Below are positions 1-5,353 of a DNA stretch of 5,610 nt, piece by piece (the stretch's first letter is position 1; every line of letters starts with the position of its first letter). The notes below the pieces were generated by a model, which saw only the letters and a list, made by a program, of their open reading frames with translations, ran no database searches and was not told the DNA's origin. This DNA comes from Ilumatobacteraceae bacterium (lineage in GTDB: Bacteria > Actinomycetota > Acidimicrobiia > Acidimicrobiales > Ilumatobacteraceae). The translations under genes were made by a program, and so were the position numbers. The stretch covers positions 830 to 6,439 of the forward strand of contig JANQZQ010000048.1 of NCBI GenBank assembly GCA_030728545.1. The letters run 5' to 3'.

Positions 1-507
1 AAACACGGCGCCGAACGTCGATGCAAACACCACGTAACTCATTGCCGACGAGCGCTGTTCAGGCAACGCCAAATCAGTTGCGGCATACCGGGCCAACAAA
101 TTCGCTGCCTGGCCATTGCCAAACAAAAACAATCCAGGCAGAAACCACGGCAACGACTGCAGCTCTACCCCGACCACTGCAATCACACCACCGATAGCAG
201 CGAGCAGATAACCAAGTTGCAAACCACCCCGTCGGCCGTGTCGAATCATGACTCTCGCCAACATCTGAGACATGAACGCCGTACCCATGGTGACGGTTGC
301 AGTGGCCAGACCAGCGAACGGCGTGTCATCGCCAAGGATGTCTTGGATAACAAATGCGCCGATGGTCACTGCTGAACCGAGGGCTGCTGCACCAACTATT
401 TGTCCACCAATCAATACTCGCAAGACGCGGCGCTGCAACACCGCGCGATCTTGCGCTGAAAGAACCGTCGGTGTCACCTGCGCATCTACCGCACCATGAT
501 CAGACAC
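1..507 (-). CDS. MFS transporter, N-terminal part (runs off left edge)
   Basis: The first 169 residues of a multi-pass inner-membrane permease are visible; the rest lies beyond position 1. After a hydrophilic N-terminus (about residues 1-29) there are four hydrophobic segments at roughly 31-55, 63-84, 96-114 and 120-139. Between the second and third is a basic loop, ARVMIRHGRRGG (residues 84-95), in the place of the MFS motif-A loop. The stretch RYAATDLALPEQR (140-152) after the fourth helix resembles a loop I recall from actinobacterial MFS proteins. The substrate cannot be told. Two adjacent GTG codons (510 and 507) are the plausible starts. The frame stays open upstream to a TGA near 645, but the extra residues (rich in His, Cys and Tyr) do not look like protein. 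No Shine-Dalgarno sequence is evident, so a leaderless or weakly led start is likely. It is transcribed divergently from the FHA gene, with no evident functional link. MFS membership is fairly secure; the exact start is not. Confidence 0.85.
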   Translation of the reverse strand, partial: MSDHGAVDAQVTPTVLSAQDRAVLQRRVLRVLIGGQIVGAAALGSAVTIGAFVIQDILGDDTPFAGLATATVTMGTAFMSQMLARVMIRHGRRGGLQLGYLLAAIGGVIAVVGVELQSLPWFLPGLFLFGNGQAANLLARYAATDLALPEQRSSAMSYVVFASTFGAVF

Positions 508-510
508 CAC

Positions 511-549
511 GCATGCTGACGCTACGTGATGACGCCATGTGATGACGTC
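511..549. repeat. Three tandem 13-bp direct repeats upstream of the MFS gene
   Basis: Three consecutive 13-bp units are visible: GCATGCTGACGCT (511-523), ACGTGATGACGCC (524-536) and ATGTGATGACGTC (537-549). They share the core TG(A/C)TGACG at exact 13-bp spacing (514, 527 and 540). Thirteen is not a multiple of three, so this is not a protein repeat. The array abuts the MFS start and lies about 60 bp upstream of the -10 of the FHA gene. It could be an operator array for a regulator, or a chance short tandem duplication. No binding protein can be assigned. Confidence 0.5.
519..524 (-). promoter_or_regulatory. Possible -10 element for the MFS gene
   Basis: Read on the minus strand this is TAGCGT, fitting the actinobacterial TAnnnT -10 pattern. 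It lies 8 nt before the upstream GTG (510), a spacing that would give a leaderless or nearly leaderless mRNA. It falls inside the 13-bp repeat array. There is no convincing -35, and a TAnnnT match is easily found by chance, so this is tentative. Confidence 0.25.
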
Positions 550-609
550 GTGTGCAGCATCCGTAGCGACTACACACTCGTAATATCCATCATGCACAAG
601 GCCCAGCCG

Positions 610-615
610 TAGACT
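610..615 (+). promoter_or_regulatory. Likely -10 element for the FHA/PstP/PknB cluster (leaderless)
   Basis: TAGACT fits the TAnnnT consensus and is followed by a 6-nt spacer (AAAAAC) and then GTG at 622. Transcription would therefore start at or next to the first base of the start codon, giving a leaderless mRNA as is common in actinobacteria. The TAG at 610-612 is also an in-frame stop for the downstream gene. No good -35 is seen 16-19 bp upstream. Confidence 0.55.
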
Positions 616-621
616 AAAAAC

Positions 622-1293
622 GTGGCGTTGCGGGCATATGACTCAACAATTCGCCCAATTGAGATAGGGCGGCGTCTTCTCGGAGTGGTTGATGCCCAGG
701 TCGCCGACGACACCCGCGGCATACCCCACGCCTACACCGTGGTGATGCACCCGACTGATCGAGCAGCATTTTCCGACGTAGAGCCCGATTTGATTCGAGA
801 ACTCACCGAAGTGGTTACCCAACACAGTGAACGCGAGTCGTATCGACTTGCTGAACCAGTGATTGTTGCGCTGCGTAGCGATGAAAACACCAAGCGCGGC
901 AACATCACCGTGCTGGCGTCATTGGTAGTTGAAGAGACACAGATTGAATCTGCGGAGGCCGTGGTGGTGCAACCCATTGCTGTATCGATGGCCACTTCGG
1001 TGGCAGGTGCAATCACTTCGGCCATCGTGCTCGAAGACGGCAGCCGACATGTGCTCGATACCGAGCGTGTGACGATTGGTAGGCAAAGTGGATGCACGAT
1101 AGTTATCCGAGACACCAATGTGAGTCGTGAACATGTGGCGCTGCGTCGACGACCCACTGGTTGGACACTGCGCGACATCGGCAGCACCAACGGCACCAAA
1201 TTGAATGGTGTGCGGGTCGAAGGCGAACAGCTGCTGGCCAACGGCGATGTCATCATGCTCGGTGCCATCAAGGTCATCTTCGAGATTTCGTGA
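622..1293 (+). CDS. fhaA: DUF3662 and FHA domain protein, FhaA type (compact)
   Basis: This is a 223-residue cytoplasmic phosphothreonine-binding adaptor. The N-terminal half (about 1-115) has the DUF3662 (FhaA N-terminal) pattern, including IRPIEIGRRLL near the start. The C-terminal half (about 134-222) is an FHA domain with IGR (152-154), SREH (168-171) and STNGTKLNG (188-196), which supply the usual phosphopeptide-binding Arg, Ser and Asn positions. FHA proteins of this family bind autophosphorylated PASTA kinases and, in mycobacteria, the lipid II flippase MviN. The start is GTG 622, because TAG at 610-612 is in frame just upstream. The protein therefore lacks the roughly 20-residue leader (an F-x-R-x-L-E type helix) of typical FhaA. 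It also lacks the long disordered linker of the M. tuberculosis protein (about 530 residues). It is first in a cluster with the phosphatase (25-bp gap) and kinase. No separate fhaB follows. The symbol rests on domain order and synteny. Confidence 0.9.
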   Translation: MALRAYDSTIRPIEIGRRLLGVVDAQVADDTRGIPHAYTVVMHPTDRAAFSDVEPDLIRELTEVVTQHSERESYRLAEPVIVALRSDENTKRGNITVLASLVVEETQIESAEAVVVQPIAVSMATSVAGAITSAIVLEDGSRHVLDTERVTIGRQSGCTIVIRDTNVSREHVALRRRPTGWTLRDIGSTNGTKLNGVRVEGEQLLANGDVIMLGAIKVIFEIS

Positions 1294-1318
1294 CCACCTC
1301 ATCACCTTCGGTATCGTC

Positions 1319-2506
1319 ATGAAACTCTCGTGGGGTGCAGCCAGCCATGTGGGCATGGTTCGTCAACAAAATGAAGATGCATACGTAGCCGAGAGCAACG
1401 TGTTCGCCGTGGCTGATGGCATGGGCGGCCACAACGCAGGTGAAGTCGCCAGTGCACTCGCCGTCGATGGGCTACGCCGAGCCGCAGCCGCAGGGTTCTC
1501 GGCAGCCGAAGGTCTCGTAGCTGCCATCAACACCACTAACGCCACTATTCACGAAGCAAGCGGTGGACTAAGCGAGCAACGTGGAATGGGCACCACGCTC
1601 ACGGCCCTCGTGCCGTTGCCGGCCACCGACGGTGAGCCACAGCGAGTGGTGGTGGCCAATGTTGGTGACTCGCGAATTTATCTCTGGCGTGGTGACGAAC
1701 TCAAACAAGTCAGTGCCGACCACTCCTACGTACAAGAGCTGTTATCAGAAGGCTTGATTACTGCCGAGGAAGCACGCATTCACCCACGGCGCAACATTGT
1801 GACTCGAGCACTTGGCATCGAAGGTGATGTCAACGCTGATTCGTGGGTGCTACCGATGGTGGTGGGTGATCGATACGTGTTGTGCAGTGATGGCCTCGTC
1901 GACGAAGTTGACGATGAGGAAATCGCCACAATCCTGCGTACCAGCATCAACCCCCAAGTGGCTGCTGATCATCTAGTGCGTGTTGCCAACGAGCATGGTG
2001 GCCGTGACAACACGACTGTTGTAGTAGTCGACATCTTGGCCGACACAGCAGACGTCATATCGCAGGACACAACCCAAGACACATCAGCAACACGCACGAC
2101 TCCGACTGAGTCATCGGCTGCGTCACCTAGTGATGCAGCCGCACATGTTGCGGCGTCGGCTCGACCACGTCGGATGCTGGTGGCCGTCGCACTGGTTGCA
2201 GTGCTGGCACTTGGTGTGCTGTCTGCGGTTGGATGGTATGCGCGCGGCGGTTACTTTGTGGGGTTCGCAGGCGAAGGTGATCAAGCGCAACTGGTGGTGT
2301 TCAAAGGCCGTGCCAACCACATCTTGTGGTTCCACCCCACTATCGAAATCGATAGTGGTGTCGTGCGACAGGAAATATTTCCCTCGCTGGCCGATGACAT
2401 TGACGACCAACCAAAGTACGACTCGTTGGCGCGCGCCGAGGCCTATGTGAACTCGATTCGCGATGTAATTGAAGCCCAGAAACCCGCAGCAGGTGACGGC
2501 ACATGA
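1319..2506 (+). CDS. pstP: Membrane-anchored PP2C-family Ser/Thr phosphatase (PstP type)
   Basis: This is a 395-residue metal-dependent phosphatase that removes phosphate from Ser/Thr kinases and their substrates at the membrane. The catalytic domain (about 1-240) shows RQQNEDAY (D20), ADGMGGH (D33, G34), GMGTTLTAL, VGDSR (D117), CSDGLVDEV (D191) and GGRDNTTVVVV (D230), so the main metal-binding aspartates are present. A Thr/Ser/Ala-rich linker (about 243-280) leads to basic RPRR, one membrane helix (about 286-308) and an outer domain of about 85 residues beginning RGGYFVGFAGEG. That outer domain resembles the short extracytoplasmic tail of other actinobacterial PstP proteins. ATG 1319 is chosen because KLSWGAASHVGMVRQQNED is the normal PP2C N-terminus; the open frame from 1205 overlaps fhaA and looks non-coding. 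No Shine-Dalgarno is visible in the 25-nt gap, so it probably relies on co-transcription with fhaA. Its stop overlaps the kinase start (ATGA). It is shorter than the M. tuberculosis protein (514 residues), mainly outside the catalytic domain. Confidence 0.94.
   Translation: MKLSWGAASHVGMVRQQNEDAYVAESNVFAVADGMGGHNAGEVASALAVDGLRRAAAAGFSAAEGLVAAINTTNATIHEASGGLSEQRGMGTTLTALVPLPATDGEPQRVVVANVGDSRIYLWRGDELKQVSADHSYVQELLSEGLITAEEARIHPRRNIVTRALGIEGDVNADSWVLPMVVGDRYVLCSDGLVDEVDDEEIATILRTSINPQVAADHLVRVANEHGGRDNTTVVVVDILADTADVISQDTTQDTSATRTTPTESSAASPSDAAAHVAASARPRRMLVAVALVAVLALGVLSAVGWYARGGYFVGFAGEGDQAQLVVFKGRANHILWFHPTIEIDSGVVRQEIFPSLADDIDDQPKYDSLARAEAYVNSIRDVIEAQKPAAGDGT
2491..2496 (+). promoter_or_regulatory. 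Shine-Dalgarno of the kinase gene, inside the pstP end
   Basis: AGGTGA lies 6 nt before ATG 2503, within the last codons of the phosphatase gene. It is the clearest ribosome-binding site of the cluster. With the 4-bp ATGA overlap it supports translational coupling of phosphatase and kinase and fixes the kinase start. Confidence 0.7.
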
Positions 2507-4428
2507 CCGAACCCGTCATCATCAATTCGCGTTACGAGCTGGGCCGTCGCATCGGCCGCGGTGGAATGGCCGAGGTCTTCGTCGCCCGCGATCGTTTGCT
2601 GGATCGCCCAGTAGCAGTCAAGATTCTGTTTGCGGAATACGCCAAGGACCCCCTGTTTGTGGAACGTTTCCGCCGTGAAGCAATGTCGGCAGCGTCGCTG
2701 AATCATCCCAACATCGTTGGTGTCTACGACTGGGGTCAGGTGGACACCACCTATTACATCGCAATGGAATTCGTGCAAGGTCGCACGCTTGCCGACATAC
2801 TCGCCAAGCATGAGCGCCTCAGCGTGTTGCAAGCCTGCGATATTGCATTAGATATTGCGGCCGCTTTGTCATCAGCCCACGCTGCTGGTGTCGCGCATCG
2901 CGACATCAAACCAGCCAACATCATCGTCAGTGCCACTGGGCATGTGAAGGTTGCTGACTTTGGCATTGCGCGGGCAATTGGCGCAGCCATCGAACAAGGT
3001 CTCACCCAAACCGGTGCCGTGATGGGCACCGCTACCTATTTTTCTCCCGAACAGGCCCAAGGTGCGCAGCCTGACCCACGATCGGATCTGTATTCCCTCG
3101 GCGTGATTATGTATGAAATGCTGGCTGGCGAACCGCCGTTCACCGGAGAAAATGCAATCTCCATCGCCTACAAACAGGTGCACAACGTGCCGGTGTCACT
3201 GCGCAGCATGAACCCAGAACTTGCACCTGCCTTCAGCGCCATTGTGATGAAGTGTCTAGCCAAGGATCCAAATCGCCGTTACGCCACAGCGCTTGCTCTA
3301 GCCGATGACCTGCGCCGATTCATTGACGGCAAAGAGGTGCGGGCACTGCTCGACGAACAATCTGCTCTTGACGACGCTGGTCCCACCATCCAACTTCCCA
3401 CCACGCAGATGACATCCACTGGGGGTGGACGTTCACCCCGTCGGCCCTCATCGGGTGGCCAGTATCCGCCTTACGACGAAGTGGTTCCGCAACGCACCGC
3501 TGCTTGGGTATTTGGTTCGGTCATCTCTGTCATTGCACTGGTGGCTGTGGCAATCTTCGGATTTCGTGCCTTTACTGACGAAAATGCCGGCACCAATATT
3601 GCAGTGCCGAACCTCATTGGGTTGAACATCGAAGAGGCAAAAAGTTTGCTCATCGACCTCGGCTTGACACCCATCGAAGACCCGAAGGTGCGTGAGAACG
3701 CCAGCAACGACATCGTGTACGAACAATCCCCCACCGCCGACACCATGGCACGCCAAGGTGAAAACGTAGTACTGGGGTACAACCCCGGTTTTGAACCAGT
3801 CACGATTCCCAACTTGGTCGGGTTGTCGGTGCAAGAAGCCAGCAACATCTTAAAACAAGCTGGCCTGCGGTTGGTCGTGAACAACTTCGTTGCCTCCCTC
3901 GATATTCCTGCCAACCAGATTCTCGTGCAAACTCCAACCGCTGGTCTTGGGGCTCGACCCAATTCGGTGGTGACCGTGGATGTTTCAGGTGGCACCAACA
4001 CCGTGCGCATCCCCGATGTAATTGGCGACGTGCAGCGGGCCGCTACCAAACTGCTTTCTGCGGCACCACTCAACTTCGTGGTCACCGTGGTGGTCGAGAC
4101 CAGCGATGTGATCGAAACAGGTCGGGTCATTCGTACCGAACCGCTCGGTGACACCGCAGTGGCCCCGGGCAGCACCATCACTGTGTTTGTTTCGACTGGC
4201 CGAGCCTTAGTGGCCGTACCGAATGTGATTGGCCAGGAAGCGACAGCTGCCAGCACCGAACTTACTGTTCAAGGATTCTTTGTTACCACCAATGAACAAG
4301 TACTGGCCGAGGGTGACCTAAACGATGGTCTGATCATTGCTCAAAGCATTGCCGCAGGCACCAACGTCGAGCCCGGTAGCGCAATCACCATCACCATTGG
4401 TCGCGCTGAGGTGCCTGTAACACCCTGA
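2503..4428 (+). CDS. pknB: Transmembrane Ser/Thr protein kinase with four PASTA repeats (PknB type)
   Basis: This 641-residue receptor kinase couples muropeptide or lipid II sensing to control of growth and division. The kinase domain (about 11-272) has the glycine loop GRGGMAEV (18-25), K40, E59, HRD (132-134) with N139, DFG (152-154), and activation-loop LTQTGAVMGTATYFSPEQA with T168 and T170 in the places of the autophosphorylated T171/T173 of M. tuberculosis PknB. All catalytic residues look intact. A juxtamembrane segment of about 55 residues is rich in Thr, Pro and Gly (T295, T300, T301, T304, T306). One membrane helix spans about 333-355. Four extracellular PASTA repeats begin near residues 366, 433, 501 and 570, each with a VPN/IPN/IPD-hIG start and about 67-69 residues long, close to the M. 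tuberculosis PknB layout (626 residues, four PASTA). The start overlaps the pstP stop by 4 bp and has a good ribosome-binding site. It converges on the amidotransferase gene with 7 bp between stops. rodA, pbpA and pknA are not between it and pstP. Confidence 0.96.
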   Translation: MTEPVIINSRYELGRRIGRGGMAEVFVARDRLLDRPVAVKILFAEYAKDPLFVERFRREAMSAASLNHPNIVGVYDWGQVDTTYYIAMEFVQGRTLADILAKHERLSVLQACDIALDIAAALSSAHAAGVAHRDIKPANIIVSATGHVKVADFGIARAIGAAIEQGLTQTGAVMGTATYFSPEQAQGAQPDPRSDLYSLGVIMYEMLAGEPPFTGENAISIAYKQVHNVPVSLRSMNPELAPAFSAIVMKCLAKDPNRRYATALALADDLRRFIDGKEVRALLDEQSALDDAGPTIQLPTTQMTSTGGGRSPRRPSSGGQYPPYDEVVPQRTAAWVFGSVISVIALVAVAIFGFRAFTDENAGTNIAVPNLIGLNIEEAKSLLIDLGLTPIEDPKVRENASNDIVYEQSPTADTMARQGENVVLGYNPGFEPVTIPNLVGLSVQEASNILKQAGLRLVVNNFVASLDIPANQILVQTPTAGLGARPNSVVTVDVSGGTNTVRIPDVIGDVQRAATKLLSAAPLNFVVTVVVETSDVIETGRVIRTEPLGDTAVAPGSTITVFVSTGRALVAVPNVIGQEATAASTELTVQGFFVTTNEQVLAEGDLNDGLIIAQSIAAGTNVEPGSAITITIGRAEVPVTP

Positions 4429-4435
4429 GCTCTTA

Positions 4436-5053
4436 CTACAGCACTTGGGCACGCACAAGAAAATTACGCAGCATCGCGTGACCATGTTGGGTCAAGATGC
4501 TCTCCGGGTGAAACTGCACACCTTCCACCGCATACTCACGATGGCGCACACCCATGATTGTTCCGTCGTCGGTGGTCGCAGTCACCACGAGTGAGGTTGG
4601 TAGCGACGCTGGTTCAACCACCAGTGAGTGATACCGCGTGACTTCAAAAGATGATGGCAAACCCGTGAACACACCACTGCTGTCATGGGTTATTACCGAT
4701 GTCTTGCCATGCCTGAGTTCTGGGGCGCGCACAACAGTGCCACCAAAGACATGTCCAATCGCCTGGTGACCCAGACAGACTCCGAGTATCGGGGTGCTTG
4801 GCGCCGCCGTTCGAATCACCTCGCAGGTGATGCCGGCATCTTGCGGGCGTCCGGGGCCAGGAGAAACGACGATTGCAGCACACTGCAGCGACATCGCTTT
4901 AGCAACAGTCACTTCATCATTGCGAATGACGACTGGTTCGCAACCAAGTTCACCGAGGTACTGCACCAAGTTGTAGACAAAGCTGTCGTAATTATCAATC
5001 ACCAAAACTTGCTGCTTTGCCACGGCTTCAGCCTGCCAATGCTTTCGAGCCAT
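4436..5053 (-). CDS. pabA: Glutamine amidotransferase subunit of aminodeoxychorismate/anthranilate synthase (PabA/TrpG)
   Basis: This class-I glutamine amidotransferase hydrolyses glutamine and passes ammonia to a chorismate-using partner (PabB for folate, TrpE for tryptophan) in the cytoplasm. Counting from ATG 5053 (205 residues), it shows VLVIDNYDSFVYNL (16-29), SPGPGRPQDAG (64-74), the nucleophile motif GVCLGHQ with C93, RHGKTS (114-119), YHSL (141-144) and GVQFHPES with the catalytic pair H182 and E184. All family motifs are present, and the length is typical. An in-frame GTG at 5023 would give 195 residues starting AKQQVLVID, close to the usual family N-terminus. The 10 extra residues (ARKHWQAEA) are not typical, so the GTG start is a real alternative; neither start has a clear Shine-Dalgarno. 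The orientation convergent to pknB matches trpG of M. tuberculosis. Sequence alone does not separate PabA from TrpG, and one protein often serves both pathways. Confidence 0.94.
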   Translation of the reverse strand: MARKHWQAEAVAKQQVLVIDNYDSFVYNLVQYLGELGCEPVVIRNDEVTVAKAMSLQCAAIVVSPGPGRPQDAGITCEVIRTAAPSTPILGVCLGHQAIGHVFGGTVVRAPELRHGKTSVITHDSSGVFTGLPSSFEVTRYHSLVVEPASLPTSLVVTATTDDGTIMGVRHREYAVEGVQFHPESILTQHGHAMLRNFLVRAQVL

Positions 5054-5072
5054 TGCACCAGCAACTTTGCTC

Positions 5073-5078
5073 TACACT
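5073..5078 (+). promoter_or_regulatory. Candidate -10 element for crgA, with an 11-bp inverted repeat
   Basis: TACACT fits TAnnnT. Transcription would begin around 5085, between an in-frame GTG (5083) and ATG (5089), so the mRNA would be leaderless or nearly so. It overlaps a perfect inverted repeat CACTG-A-CAGTG at 5075-5085, which could be an operator or chance. A promoter for the divergent amidotransferase must lie in the same few dozen bases, or within crgA if the ATG 5053 start is used. I see no clear -10 for it on the minus strand. Confidence 0.4.
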
Positions 5079-5088
5079 GACAGTGCGT

Positions 5089-5346
5089 ATGGCTCCCAAA
5101 AAACGACACACCGGTGGACGCACCACCCCAGACGCCAGCACGCGCTATACGCCGCCGGTTCCTGAATCCTTCAAAGAAAGCCCGCGCTGGGTGCCAATTC
5201 TCATGTTCGTGTTGCTCGGCTTGGGTTCACTCGTCATTTTGTTTTACTACCTCGGCTTCGTGCCCGGTGGACGCAGCAACTGGTATCTCTTTGCTGGTCT
5301 GAGCATGGTGCTGGGCGGTTTGTTTACCGCCACCAAATATCGCTAA
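5089..5346 (+). CDS. crgA: CrgA-family cell division protein
   Basis: This small integral membrane protein (85 residues) resembles CrgA, which in mycobacteria and Streptomyces bridges FtsZ, FtsQ, FtsI and other divisome or elongation proteins. The basic, polar N-terminal tail (about 1-32) begins APKKRHTGGR. Two membrane helices follow (about 34-55, then about 65-82), joined by a short loop GFVPGGRSN, and the protein ends in TKYR. The family pattern of W at the start of each helix and a short basic C-terminus is kept; M. tuberculosis CrgA has 93 residues. The start is ATG 5089 (or GTG 5083, two codons earlier). The ATG at 5017 in the same frame lies inside the amidotransferase gene and is not credible. 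Placement next to pknB/trpG and on the same strand as pknB matches mycobacterial synteny and supports the identification, since sequence similarity over so short a protein is weak. Confidence 0.85.
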   Translation: MAPKKRHTGGRTTPDASTRYTPPVPESFKESPRWVPILMFVLLGLGSLVILFYYLGFVPGGRSNWYLFAGLSMVLGGLFTATKYR

Positions 5347-5353
5347 CCAGCCC

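Noticed and set aside
272..499. Plus-strand open frame opposite the MFS gene
   Set aside because: The minus strand gives a coherent multi-helix transporter running to the window edge; the plus-strand product looks like antisense translation.
550..621. Frameshifted remnant of the missing FhaA N-terminal leader
   Set aside because: I read all three plus frames upstream of 622 and found no F-R-L-E-type helix sequence, so a simple frameshift does not explain the short N-terminus.
732..1277. 181-codon open frame on the minus strand across fhaA
   Set aside because: It lies wholly opposite a clear DUF3662-FHA gene, and its product is a low-complexity Ser/Thr/Arg-rich string with no domain.
1312..1317. 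TATCGT as a -10 element for pstP
   Set aside because: It ends 1 nt before the ATG, too close for a leaderless start, and the gene is probably co-transcribed with fhaA.
1205..1318. Upstream extension of the phosphatase frame
   Set aside because: It overlaps the end of fhaA, and the extra residues look non-coding. The PP2C N-terminus begins naturally at ATG 1319.
3471..4256. 261-codon open frame on the minus strand across the PASTA region
   Set aside because: It is the shadow of the PASTA coding frame. The product is Ser/Thr-rich with no recognisable motif, while the plus strand encodes an unmistakable kinase.
5017..5088. Upstream start for crgA at 5017
   Set aside because: It would overlap the 5' end of the divergent amidotransferase gene, and the added residues are not like CrgA. 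A -10 element sits just before 5089.
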